From a virus: a stretch of 58,916 bases of DNA. The notes under the pieces are model-generated. The model worked only from the letters and a program-made list of their open reading frames with translations, was not told where the DNA came from and searched no databases. The stretch is from IMG/VR virus record IMGVR_UViG_3300031227_000045, positions 1 through 58,916 of that record. One strand, 5' to 3'. The translations under genes were made by a program, and so were the position numbers. This document shows, one piece after another, positions 1 through 8,270 of the stretch (position 1 is the first letter of the stretch; each line of letters starts with the position of its first letter).

Positions 1-5
1 AGTCA

Positions 6-296
6 ATGCCATCTGAGTTATCTAATACGCAATTTGTAAAATGGTTGTTTCATAATGTCATTTATGAACCACACAAAGACTCTGGGTCACATGCTTTAGA
101 AATCCTAAGAGACTTAAATTATGGTGTTGCCCTAAAGGGTGGAGAATTAGTAGAAGTTAAACGTGAAGACATCTTTAAACAGTTTTGTGGTTATGCTCAA
201 AATAAAAACATCTGTGAGAAAAGTCGCTTTGCCAACTTAGACCAACCAGATTTTATTAAGTATGCACACATGAAAGAACAGAGTGGTAAACGATAA
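6..296 (+). CDS. Small hypothetical protein, possibly cut by window edge
   Basis: I do not recognise this 96-residue protein. It has no signal peptide, membrane segment or clear motif; the C-terminal half is Lys-rich with two Cys. An ATG lies five bases into the window, but the frame stays open to the edge, so the true start may lie upstream. Its TAA shares a base with the ATG of the next gene (TAATG), so it is translated with the glycosyltransferase cassette downstream. The coupling suggests a role in the same pathway, but nothing in the protein shows it. Confidence 0.6.
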   Translation: MPSELSNTQFVKWLFHNVIYEPHKDSGSHALEILRDLNYGVALKGGELVEVKREDIFKQFCGYAQNKNICEKSRFANLDQPDFIKYAHMKEQSGKR

Positions 297-1408
297 TGAA
301 AAATATTTTGTTCATTGGTCCGTACAGACAAACAGATGGGTGGGGGTTTGCCGCACGGGATTATATCCAAGCGTTAGCCCTAACTAAGCATAACATCAGT
401 GTTAAGCCAATATTTCTAGGACTGCCAAATGAAACAGGACTACCAGTATCTATTCTTCAACTGGAAAAAAAGGTCTTTGACACTAGACCAGATGTAGTTA
501 TACAAAATGTATTACCTCCATATATGGATTATCAACATGGTATGAAGAACATAGGGTTGTGTTTCTTAGAAACTGCCGGTCTAAGACATACTTCGTGGAT
601 GGACAAATTGAGCCTGATGGATGAAGTATGGGTAGCGTCAACCACAGAAAAGCACAACTTAGAAAACGATAGTTTAGATGTACCAGTACGTGTTGTACCC
701 ATGCCTGTTGATATGGAAGCAATCAAGAACTGTCATCAGCAGTGGCCGATAGCAGGCGATGAGGACTCTTTCGTTTTCTATGGCATATCTGAATATAGTG
801 AACGTAAGAACATACTAGCTTTGTTAGTAGCATTTTACAGCGAATTTCACCACACCGAGCCGGTACAACTGTTATTAAAGCTACATAAGCCTGGTGTGTC
901 TGAAACAGAGTTGTATCAATTAGTAGCAAAAGACCTTAGCACCCTTAAGAAAAGATTGCGTCTATACAACAACGGTTGGGGATATAATGACATATTATTA
1001 GTAGTACAAAATCTATCTCCACAAGATATGACTTCCATTCACAATAGATGTAATTGTTTTGTTATGCCTTCTCGTGGAGAATCTTTATGTCGCCCACTAA
1101 TGGATGCAATGTGTGTTGGTAACATGGTAATAGGCACTGGTAAAACTGGTATGGAGGACTTATTAACAGATGCGGCAAACGCCTGGATTGTAAAAAGTCA
1201 AACCACACCTGCCATGGCGGCACAACCACCATTGCCATATCTATATACTGGCCATGAAACCTGGGAAGAAGTAGACATATTACATCTTCGTAGTTGTATG
1301 AGAGAGGCATTTCTAAGGTGGAAAAAGAACCCAGACAAAACTAATCATCTCTGGTTACAAGGCTACAATTATAAGTCTATAGCTAATACCATGGAACAAA
1401 TACTATGA
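296..1408 (+). CDS. GT-B glycosyltransferase, family 4-like
   Basis: A 370-residue protein with the pattern of a retaining GT-B glycosyltransferase. The N-terminus (MKNILFIGPYRQTDGWGFA) is a Rossmann strand and glycine turn. The C-terminal donor-binding half carries PSRGESLCRPLMDAM followed by a hydrophobic strand and G-T-G, matching the family-4 motif around the E-x7-E pair, with Asp at the second acidic position. Family members move a sugar from a nucleotide donor to a glycan or lipid. Start and stop overlap both neighbours by 1-4 bases, so it is part of one translationally coupled cassette. Acceptor and donor cannot be told from sequence. Confidence 0.8.
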   Translation: MKNILFIGPYRQTDGWGFAARDYIQALALTKHNISVKPIFLGLPNETGLPVSILQLEKKVFDTRPDVVIQNVLPPYMDYQHGMKNIGLCFLETAGLRHTSWMDKLSLMDEVWVASTTEKHNLENDSLDVPVRVVPMPVDMEAIKNCHQQWPIAGDEDSFVFYGISEYSERKNILALLVAFYSEFHHTEPVQLLLKLHKPGVSETELYQLVAKDLSTLKKRLRLYNNGWGYNDILLVVQNLSPQDMTSIHNRCNCFVMPSRGESLCRPLMDAMCVGNMVIGTGKTGMEDLLTDAANAWIVKSQTTPAMAAQPPLPYLYTGHETWEEVDILHLRSCMREAFLRWKKNPDKTNHLWLQGYNYKSIANTMEQIL

Positions 1409-2376
1409 CACAAATACGTTCGTTAGTAAGAAAATCTACCAAGTCAGACAATTTCAAAGCATTTAGCCTGTTCTGGGATGGTGGATTTGACATAGACCTT
1501 ACATCTACAGGACTACAACTCTGTGGTGTACAAGATACTGCCGTCAGGGGATGGGAACCGATATCACCATCAGATAGTAGCGCTATACAGTTTGTGTCAA
1601 GCGATTTTACGCCGTATGGTCACGACCTAACATTTGATTTTATTATTTGCAACGATAGATTAAAGCAATTTGATGTTGCTAGACACCTATCTCACAAATT
1701 TCATTTACCATTAATCATTATAGACCACGCTACCCCTGGTGAATTAAATCTAACAGACATTGCGGTTGTTAATCAAAGTCGTGAATTTGCTATCAGTGTT
1801 GGTTGCCATCCTTTAATTAGTAAGGAATGGGACTGTGACTTTACTATACCATATGGTATAAATGTAGTAGATGACATTGAGCGAGACAGAACCAATGATG
1901 TATTAATACATGGTTCATTTTACCAACTGATTGAACAACAACAACCGCTTATTGAAAAAATTGTTAATGACACCAAGGCTAAGTTGTTTGGTCATAATAA
2001 GAAGCTTTCTAAACCATTCGCTTCATGGAGTCAATGTGAGACTGAACTATTAGACAGTAAAATTTATGTTAATCTATCAACAACACACTCACTTCCAAGA
2101 GGATTGTTATTAGCCATGGCTCATGGGTGTGCAGTAGTAACCAATTCTATTGATTTAACAGATGCAATCTTAGACAACAGACAAAATTGCATCATCATAA
2201 AAAACATTGAAGACATTACACCGTCTGTAAAGGAGCTATTAAACAACCCCATGTTGCGCACTAAACTGGCAACTAATGCTAGACAAACTATATTAGACAA
2301 TTTCCCAATGGACAAATTTGTTACTGAATGGAAGAATCTAATCAACACGTTTAAAGGAACATTATATTTACCATGA
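1405..2376 (+). CDS. GT-B-type glycosyltransferase
   Basis: A 323-residue protein whose C-terminal half resembles the GT-B donor domain: a strand-rich stretch (DVLIHGSFY), then a segment with SLPRGLLLAMAHGCAVVT near residues 230-250, where family members have the donor-ribose and phosphate binding loop, and a tail with helical ARQTILDNF. The N-terminal half is divergent. It probably transfers a sugar in the same pathway as its neighbours. Its ATG overlaps the previous stop by four bases and its stop overlaps the next ATG. The exact family is not clear. Confidence 0.65.
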   Translation: MTQIRSLVRKSTKSDNFKAFSLFWDGGFDIDLTSTGLQLCGVQDTAVRGWEPISPSDSSAIQFVSSDFTPYGHDLTFDFIICNDRLKQFDVARHLSHKFHLPLIIIDHATPGELNLTDIAVVNQSREFAISVGCHPLISKEWDCDFTIPYGINVVDDIERDRTNDVLIHGSFYQLIEQQQPLIEKIVNDTKAKLFGHNKKLSKPFASWSQCETELLDSKIYVNLSTTHSLPRGLLLAMAHGCAVVTNSIDLTDAILDNRQNCIIIKNIEDITPSVKELLNNPMLRTKLATNARQTILDNFPMDKFVTEWKNLINTFKGTLYLP

Positions 2377-2783
2377 CTAAACTTACAGTTGTACATACCG
2401 AACCACAAAGCGACAATGAAATTCACATTACACAAATAGACACCGTAGTAAAGAATGCCATTGACCACTTGGTTGTAGGAGATAGTTTAGATTATATTGA
2501 AAATAGACTGGCCGGTTTAAAATTGTTGGTTTCTAAATTGCGCTATGATGGCATAATAGAGGTATCTGGCGTAGATATTTTTGCCCTCGCTAGAACTATA
2601 CATATGGCCTCCCAATCGTTACCAATGATTAACCAAATACTGTATAGTGGCCGACAGTCTATAGACTCCCTCAGAGGAATATTAGATGTGTTTAAACAAT
2701 ACGGCCTAGAAATACAAATCAAACAATTAAACGATGACTATATTTATTACGTAAAGGCTAAACGATGCTTCCCCCAATCTTAA
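2373..2783 (+). CDS. Minimal methyltransferase-like protein
   Basis: A 136-residue protein that resembles only the C-terminal half of class I SAM-dependent methyltransferases: an acidic strand (ILYSGRQS region excepted), a helix ending in LKLLVSKLRYDGIIEVSGVD, as in the family's L-R-P-G-G strand, and a final beta hairpin (YGLEIQIKQLNDDYIYYVKAK). The N-terminal glycine-rich SAM-binding loop expected in a full enzyme (about 200 residues or more) is missing, so activity is doubtful. It may be a partner or scaffold for the glycosyltransferases. It overlaps both neighbours. Confidence 0.5.
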   Translation: MTKLTVVHTEPQSDNEIHITQIDTVVKNAIDHLVVGDSLDYIENRLAGLKLLVSKLRYDGIIEVSGVDIFALARTIHMASQSLPMINQILYSGRQSIDSLRGILDVFKQYGLEIQIKQLNDDYIYYVKAKRCFPQS

Positions 2784-3592
2784 CTTCATGTAAAGACTGC
2801 TGTTTCGCCACATATGTTGATAATACTCAGGTTGGCTGCCAGGTTAGTATGATTGACAGGTTTAAGGCTGTAAATACTGTTGTTGATGCTTACGACAAAG
2901 ACAAAGAGTTCTTCGTTATATTAAATCATCAATGTATGCTTAAGCGCAGCCATGTGTGGAAAGATGAAAATGTATCATCTCAAATGTTTTGTCATGTGTT
3001 ATATGATACCCCATTCCCATATCATGTTGTCATTCTAGGTGATGATAGCGCCACGGACATTGTAGATACCATTAACAACATGGAAGGACAAACTCTTCTT
3101 CCTGCTAAAATTTCTGTTATAAGACCGTTTGGTTCTACGTCAAATATTACAACTGTTAGAGTAGCATTAGCTGATGTTGCCTTTAAGTCTGGTATCAAAT
3201 GGAGACTAGAAAATATCTTAAATCCAGATATTAATTTACCTACTACAATGCAACAATTGGTACTTAACAACAACAAAATTCCATATGTGGTATTTATAGA
3301 TGCTGGTATATTGTTAAGTAAAACCACACTAGCAGAGATTAGAGAAAAAATCTACATAGACTTATTACAATTTTCAGCAATAGAGTATCACGGTGTAACC
3401 ATTATGCCATTCAACATTTGGAAATACTTTAAACTAACAAGTAATCCTCAACACTCTATTGTAGATAACATTAGACAAAGTAATATTGCAGAAGAAAAAG
3501 ACGAATACACTAACATACATCAATTAACCAAATTAGTACCACAATGCCTATTAAACCAAAAACTACTATCATATACGCCGGTTCTGAGCTAA
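2765..3592 (+). CDS. Cys-cluster protein with GT-A-like segment
   Basis: A 275-residue protein with two parts. The N-terminus has a Cys cluster (SCKDCCFATY...TQVGC, residues 8-25) that could bind a metal. The C-terminal part looks like a degenerate GT-A glycosyltransferase: a strand HVVILGDD, a helix, a second strand, and PYVVFIDAGILL around residues 175-190, where GT-A enzymes carry their D-x-D metal site. Here only single acidic residues are seen, so catalysis is uncertain. It overlaps the upstream gene by 19 bases and the downstream gene by 49. The Cys-cluster opening is, from memory, recurrent in large-phage genomes. Confidence 0.5.
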   Translation: MLPPILTSCKDCCFATYVDNTQVGCQVSMIDRFKAVNTVVDAYDKDKEFFVILNHQCMLKRSHVWKDENVSSQMFCHVLYDTPFPYHVVILGDDSATDIVDTINNMEGQTLLPAKISVIRPFGSTSNITTVRVALADVAFKSGIKWRLENILNPDINLPTTMQQLVLNNNKIPYVVFIDAGILLSKTTLAEIREKIYIDLLQFSAIEYHGVTIMPFNIWKYFKLTSNPQHSIVDNIRQSNIAEEKDEYTNIHQLTKLVPQCLLNQKLLSYTPVLS

Positions 3593-4125
3593 CTACACAG
3601 GACTATCCAAACCTAGAGGTTATCTGTGAAGAAACAGATAAGCCTGCTGAGCTATTTAATCGTCATATAGAACAGGGGTTCGGAGACAGTGTAGTAGTTG
3701 GCTTCATGGGGCGGGATTACGATTTCACTATGGATAATGCTGTGTCTCTGATGGTAGATAAACTGTCTGATGCGGCTATTATTGGTGCTGTATATGCTGA
3801 TTTGATAGTAGAAAATGTCATAGATGAATCATCCACTATGATGGCTAATCAATACTTACCAGCATTTCATGCCAATCTGTTAAGCGGACACATACCTATA
3901 ATGTCTCCGGTGTTTATAAAAACTAACTTACTTACACAACAGAGATTTCACCCTAAGTTAAAAAAGCTATATCATTGGTTATTTTTCTTAACCATTAGTC
4001 AAAACATCTTGAGCGCACATATACCACTACCGTTATTTAAACGTCATCAGGTATATGACGCTAATACTACAACAGCATCCGATTATAAATACATACAGCA
4101 ATGGCTAACGCAACAAGACACATAA
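3544..4125 (+). CDS. Degenerate GT-A-like protein
   Basis: A 193-residue protein with a short Rossmann-like N-terminus (TTIIYAGSELTTQDYPNLEV) and the segment VVGFMGRDYDFTMDNAVSLM, resembling the 'F-L-D-x-D-D' region of family 2 glycosyltransferases but without a full D-x-D triad. It is shorter than active family members (usually 230 residues or more). It overlaps the previous gene by 49 bases and the next by 25, typical of a compact cassette. It may be an accessory or inactive glycosyltransferase subunit; its function is an inference from position. Confidence 0.45.
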   Translation: MPIKPKTTIIYAGSELTTQDYPNLEVICEETDKPAELFNRHIEQGFGDSVVVGFMGRDYDFTMDNAVSLMVDKLSDAAIIGAVYADLIVENVIDESSTMMANQYLPAFHANLLSGHIPIMSPVFIKTNLLTQQRFHPKLKKLYHWLFFLTISQNILSAHIPLPLFKRHQVYDANTTTASDYKYIQQWLTQQDT

Positions 4126-4817
4126 CGGCTACTAAAGCCCCGCGCAAAACTAAAAAGTACAGCATTATTATACCTGCTGCTGGTGCGGGTACAAGAATGA
4201 TAACATATGGGGCTAAGTCATTAATCAAATTAACAACACACAAGACTGTATTAGATAGACAGATAAGTCTTGTTGATAAGGTGTTTGGTAAATATGAGAT
4301 TGTTTTAGTCACAGGATTTCAATCTGAGAGGGTAATGAATGCAGCACCACACCATCTTATTCAAGTGCAAAATCCACATTATCAAGAAACTAATGTAGCA
4401 TATAGTATAGGACTGGGTTTGAGGGCAGCAACAACCAACAATATAGTAATCCTTTATGGTGACTTAGTATTTAATGTTGAAGCACTGAGGGTGCCATTTG
4501 ATAGAGACTCAGCTTTAGTCGTGTGTAATACTATGAAGGAAGAAGAGGTAGGCTGTGTTCTTCATAAAAATATGGTTGAACAAATCTTCTATGGGTTGGA
4601 CAACAAATGGGCGCAAATTGCATACTTTACCGGTCAACCGTTAGAAATGCTTAGGACTCAAACGTGGGATAAAACCAACAACAAATGTTTTACATTTGAA
4701 GTTATCAATAATATTTTAGATGCGGGGCATCAAATTAAAGCTTTTATACCAAAAAATGCTCAAGCTATTGACATTGATACTTCCAAGGACATAGAAAGGG
4801 CAAAGAAAATCAAATGA
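4101..4817 (+). CDS. Sugar/alcohol-phosphate nucleotidyltransferase
   Basis: A 238-residue protein with the nucleotidyltransferase signature PAAGAGTRM...GAKSLIKL near residues 25-45 (glycine-rich NTP loop, Arg, then the catalytic-region Lys). Later come a strand with YGDLVFN (the acidic metal-site region) and NPHYQETNVAYSIGLGL, a pattern shared with LicC-type cytidylyltransferases and related enzymes. It should activate a sugar phosphate or phospho-alcohol as an NDP donor for the glycosyltransferases around it. The first 18 residues are basic and extra to the fold; a later start is possible but no better ribosome site is seen. Confidence 0.75.
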   Translation: MANATRHITATKAPRKTKKYSIIIPAAGAGTRMITYGAKSLIKLTTHKTVLDRQISLVDKVFGKYEIVLVTGFQSERVMNAAPHHLIQVQNPHYQETNVAYSIGLGLRAATTNNIVILYGDLVFNVEALRVPFDRDSALVVCNTMKEEEVGCVLHKNMVEQIFYGLDNKWAQIAYFTGQPLEMLRTQTWDKTNNKCFTFEVINNILDAGHQIKAFIPKNAQAIDIDTSKDIERAKKIK

Positions 4818-5695
4818 AGATAATGTTTTCGTCCAACTCTTTACAAGATGGCTATATGTATAGTATCAGTCATGCGTTTAAAGCTATCGGTGAAAAGATA
4901 GTACATTGGTCACCACAAGTTTCTGCATTTGATGCTTTAGACTTAGAAAAACCAGATGTAATATTTGTAACACACAAAAACCTAACCAGGGAAACCCTGC
5001 TAGCATTACATGAATATCCTGATATGCGTATTGTATTATATGGTATCAATCTACCACTTAAAATGACAGAGGGTTGTCCTCCATCACTAGTGATATTACC
5101 ACCGCACACACCCGAACATATCAGACAACACATTGAACATGATAATGTTATACATGCTAATTATGCGGCAGATATTGTAAACTTTACCAAGGGCTATTAT
5201 AGAGATAAAACTAAAAGTGATATTCTAATTATCACCGATGTAAATACTAGTATCGACATGATAGCTCTTGAACAAATTAACAGTTTATTAGCATATCCTG
5301 ATTTGTCTATTAAGTGTGCTGGATATAGAATACCAAGTGCTTTATATATTGGTAGTATGGATGCTCATACACTTACTTGTTTTATACAATCAACCAAAAT
5401 GGTAATTGTCTATTCTCTAGATATGTTATACAATTGTATTATCAATAGAACTTTTTGTGTCACACCTTATAAACAGGAGTTAATGCCACAGTTCTTAGAC
5501 AGTGACGGGTTAATAGAAAGCATAGAAAAATACTTAAATGAAAACAAACTAAAAAATAGTATGACTAAAAAGGCGGCTAAACAAGTTCGTAAAGAACATA
5601 CATATTTTCATCGAGTCATGGAACTTGGTGAAGCTTTAGACATCCCAGAATGGGTTAGCAAGGCCACCGATACATTACCAAGGTACATAACATGA
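4814..5695 (+). CDS. GT-B-like glycosyltransferase, divergent
   Basis: A 293-residue protein with an N-terminal Rossmann-like start (MKIMFSSNSLQDGYMYSISH), the segment DALDLEKPDVIFVTH as in GT-B acceptor domains, and a C-terminal half with strands and the stretch CFIQSTKMVIVYSLDMLYN, where GT-B enzymes select donor. The conserved Glu residues of family 4 are absent. It is coupled by four-base overlaps to the nucleotidyltransferase and the next gene. Best read as a divergent glycosyltransferase of this pathway. Confidence 0.5.
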   Translation: MKIMFSSNSLQDGYMYSISHAFKAIGEKIVHWSPQVSAFDALDLEKPDVIFVTHKNLTRETLLALHEYPDMRIVLYGINLPLKMTEGCPPSLVILPPHTPEHIRQHIEHDNVIHANYAADIVNFTKGYYRDKTKSDILIITDVNTSIDMIALEQINSLLAYPDLSIKCAGYRIPSALYIGSMDAHTLTCFIQSTKMVIVYSLDMLYNCIINRTFCVTPYKQELMPQFLDSDGLIESIEKYLNENKLKNSMTKKAAKQVRKEHTYFHRVMELGEALDIPEWVSKATDTLPRYIT

Positions 5696-6156
5696 AACTA
5701 GGATTTTTAGTACAAACACTCGGAACATCGCAATTAGGAACTTATCTTATATTAGAGGTAAATAAACTAATTCAACAATACCCCCATATAGATACCATGG
5801 TATTCTATGAAGAATATGATAAAATTCCAATACAACCACGATTTACATTGATGCAAAGTTATCATGTACAAAGTTTTACCGGTCCAGTAATTTCAACATG
5901 CTTACAAACAACACGATTACTCAAACACTTACATCAAGTAACACACAAATATTTTTATGTATGGAACCTAGAATGGGTTATTGCAGATTTTCCATTCAAT
6001 GTGTTATCTGACTTATATCAAGATGATGACATTAAATTAATAGCTCGTAGTGTTTATCATGCTGATATTATAACCAAACTATGGAAACAACCTACAATAA
6101 TACTAGAGGATTTTAATTATGAGACCCTTAACCAAATCGCTTCAAACAGCGTCTAA
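5692..6156 (+). CDS. Short GT-like protein, C-terminus overlapped by endonuclease
   Basis: A 154-residue protein beginning with a Rossmann-like strand (MKLGFLVQTLGTSQLGTYL) and containing YFYVWNLEWVIADFPF and a terminal DFNYETLN. It looks like one half of a glycosyltransferase. Its last 38 bases are overlapped by the following homing endonuclease gene, so the original 3' end may have been altered by that insertion, although short proteins with a similar ending appear, from memory, in other large phages. Function is inferred from the cassette only. Confidence 0.5.
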   Translation: MKLGFLVQTLGTSQLGTYLILEVNKLIQQYPHIDTMVFYEEYDKIPIQPRFTLMQSYHVQSFTGPVISTCLQTTRLLKHLHQVTHKYFYVWNLEWVIADFPFNVLSDLYQDDDIKLIARSVYHADIITKLWKQPTIILEDFNYETLNQIASNSV

Positions 6157-6949
6157 GAAATTAGACATATTATCATTAGACAAACTAACATGGTTTCTGA
6201 AAGAAACTTTTGAAACCAGAGAAATGAGTGTGCCCGCCATAGCTAAATTATGTGACACTTATCCTAATAGAATCAGAAGACTACTGAAAAAATGTGGTTT
6301 TACTACTCGTAGTAGGAGTGAGGCACAAGCACTAGCATTACAACAAGGACGACATCCACATCCCACTAAAGGAAAAAAGCGCTCACAGGAAACTAAGGTT
6401 GCCATTAGCGAAACAATGAGTGATGTTTGGAAAAATTTGACACCGGTTGAACAAGAGTATCGTTCACAAATAGGTAGAGACCATTGGAATTCGTTAACCG
6501 AACAAGAACAACAAGACCTACATAATAAAGCTAATGAGGGTATTAGAAAGGCTGTAAAAGAAGGCTCACAATTAGAAAGACATTTACTAAAAGAGTTATT
6601 GGTTGCTGGTTATCATGTTGATTTTCATAGAGACCAAGTAATAAAAAATGAACAACTTCAAATTGACTTGTTACTACCTGGGATTTCAGTCGCTATTGAA
6701 GTAGATGGTCCAAGTCATTTTCTACCAGTATGGGGTGAAGAAACCTTACAAAAAACACAGGCGGCAGACTCACAAAAAAACGGGCTATTACTAGACTTAG
6801 GCTATTGTGTTATAAGGGTACAACAACGAAAAAATCTTTCAAATAAGTACAAGCGAGATGTAGTTAACGCCGTATTGGCAACATTGGTTAAAATCCAAAC
6901 CAAATTTCCGAGTAGAAGTAACAGATACATTGTATTAGGAGACATTTAA
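6119..6949 (+). CDS. Vsr-like (PD-(D/E)XK) homing endonuclease
   Basis: A 276-residue nuclease. Residues 38-62 form a helix-turn-helix, residues 80-105 (HPTKGKKRSQETKVAISETM) look like a NUMOD3-type DNA-binding motif, and the C-terminal domain carries the Vsr/DUF559 core: Asp183 in QIDLLLPG, then Glu194, Asp196 and His200 in AIEVDGPSHF. This E-D-x-H pattern is known from the EDxHD homing endonucleases. Such enzymes cut a site in a sister genome and copy themselves in by repair. It interrupts the run between the sugar cassette and the recombination genes and overlaps both neighbours, which fits a mobile insertion. Confidence 0.8.
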   Translation: MRPLTKSLQTASKKLDILSLDKLTWFLKETFETREMSVPAIAKLCDTYPNRIRRLLKKCGFTTRSRSEAQALALQQGRHPHPTKGKKRSQETKVAISETMSDVWKNLTPVEQEYRSQIGRDHWNSLTEQEQQDLHNKANEGIRKAVKEGSQLERHLLKELLVAGYHVDFHRDQVIKNEQLQIDLLLPGISVAIEVDGPSHFLPVWGEETLQKTQAADSQKNGLLLDLGYCVIRVQQRKNLSNKYKRDVVNAVLATLVKIQTKFPSRSNRYIVLGDI

Positions 6950-7845
6950 TGAGCGATTTAGCAACCGGTAAAGTAACCGCTGAAGACATTAGGGTTGAAT
7001 TAGTAGAGCTAGGACTAACCAGAGAACAAGCTGATGCTATTAAGGGTAAGGCTAATCTTTCAGCTAAAAGAGATGGGTTGACAAAACAAGACGAAGACCT
7101 ACCAGATTTAGATGAGGCACAAATTGATATAGTAGAAGACGAAGTGCAAAAAACTGATACTATTGATATCATATCTATTGATGACCCAAAGTGGAACGAC
7201 TTTGTACTATCTCAGTTAACGACAGAAGAAAAGGTCAAGGATAATCCAACAGTAGATGGATTACGTAGGGTAGCCCAACAACTTATTGGACCTATTATCA
7301 ATATGCATACTCATATAGTACAAGCGCCAACTCCAGAAAATGAAAAAAGAGCAACTGTTACTGTTTATTTAAAATTTAACGTACAATCTCCACATTGTAA
7401 GTATTATGGTAATATCGAAGTTATGGGTAGCGCTGATTCATACTGGGGTAACACCGATAAGATATATCGTAATCACCCTACTGCGGTAGCAGAAACCAGA
7501 GCAGAAGGACGTGCCCTACGACGTATTCTTAGACTGCGCAAGGTTATAGCAGCAGAAGAACAGGCAGACGAAACTGAAATGGAAACTCTTGGTATGGAGA
7601 CAGTCGGCAAGATTACCCAACCACAGATTTCATATTTAGAAATTACCTGTCGAGATAAATTGGGTATAAATGTCAGGAATTTTATCAACAAAGAGCTACC
7701 AATGGTGAAGAATGTTATTAACATCTCCCATGCAGAAGCGCTGGGATTATTTAAGGTTTTGTCATCATATCAAGCTACTGGTGTTCCAGAAGATTTGCAA
7801 GGTTATGATGGCGCAGATTGGAAAACTAATTTAACAGGAGAGTAA
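6949..7845 (+). CDS. Putative recombination/ssDNA-annealing protein
   Basis: A 298-residue protein with an acidic linker (residues 45-75), a beta-rich core (ATVTVYLKFNVQSPHCKYYG) and the helix HPTAVAETRAEGRALRRIL, which recalls the Ala/Arg-rich helix of Rad52-type annealing proteins (A-x-x-x-R-A-x-x-R-A-L-R). A separate C-terminal domain follows ITQPQISYLEITCRDKLGI. I am not sure of the family: the match is a motif, not a full-length similarity. The pairing with a zinc-ribbon gene next door is, from memory, recurrent in phage genomes. A DNA-metabolism role is the best guess. Confidence 0.4.
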   Translation: MSDLATGKVTAEDIRVELVELGLTREQADAIKGKANLSAKRDGLTKQDEDLPDLDEAQIDIVEDEVQKTDTIDIISIDDPKWNDFVLSQLTTEEKVKDNPTVDGLRRVAQQLIGPIINMHTHIVQAPTPENEKRATVTVYLKFNVQSPHCKYYGNIEVMGSADSYWGNTDKIYRNHPTAVAETRAEGRALRRILRLRKVIAAEEQADETEMETLGMETVGKITQPQISYLEITCRDKLGINVRNFINKELPMVKNVINISHAEALGLFKVLSSYQATGVPEDLQGYDGADWKTNLTGE

Positions 7846-7848
7846 TTG

Positions 7849-8205
7849 ATGAAGGCATATTTTAGACCATCACCTAAACTAACTATAGAATTTGATGCTA
7901 GTGACCACAAAGAGTTATTTGAAAGACTGGCACAAGTACAAGAAATAGTAGTTCACCAATGTGGTAAGTGTAAGGCACAAGCTGACAACCTAATCTTTAA
8001 AGTACGAGTAGTAGATGATAATAAGTTCTACGAATTAAAGTGTGCTAAATGTGGTGCCATGTTAGTATTTGGCTCGCATAGGAAAGGTGGGACACTTTTC
8101 CCCAAGAGGTATGTTGAAGAGAATGGTAAGAAAAAGATACCAGTGGAGTGGTTGCCGCATAACGGCTGGACTAAGTGGGATGCTGAAAAAGGTATTCGTG
8201 TGTAG
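7849..8205 (+). CDS. Zinc-ribbon protein
   Basis: A 118-residue protein with a treble- or ribbon-type metal site: C38-G-K-C41 and C65-A-K-C68. The core VRVVDDNKFYELKCAKCGAML and the tail HRKGGTLFPKR...NGWTKWD are those of a small phage zinc-ribbon family seen beside DNA-annealing genes. An in-frame TTG lies three bases upstream, but the ATG at 7849 has the better spacing (9 bases) from AGGAG. It is the last gene of the left plus-strand run. Probable role: nucleic acid or protein contact in recombination; not shown. Confidence 0.6.
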   Translation: MKAYFRPSPKLTIEFDASDHKELFERLAQVQEIVVHQCGKCKAQADNLIFKVRVVDDNKFYELKCAKCGAMLVFGSHRKGGTLFPKRYVEENGKKKIPVEWLPHNGWTKWDAEKGIRV

Positions 8206-8237
8206 CCCACACTCTCTCAGATTTCGTTCATTTAAAA

Positions 8238-8266
8238 GGGTGGTACTCTCGGGTGCCACCCTTTTT
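8238..8266. terminator. Bidirectional rho-independent terminator
   Basis: A hairpin GGGTGGTAC / GTGCCACCC (with a G-T pair) is flanked by AAAA on the left and TTTTT on the right, so it can end transcripts from both sides. It lies exactly between the converging plus-strand cassette (ending 8205) and the minus-strand late operon (ending 8271). Confidence 0.85.
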
Positions 8267-8270
8267 CTAT

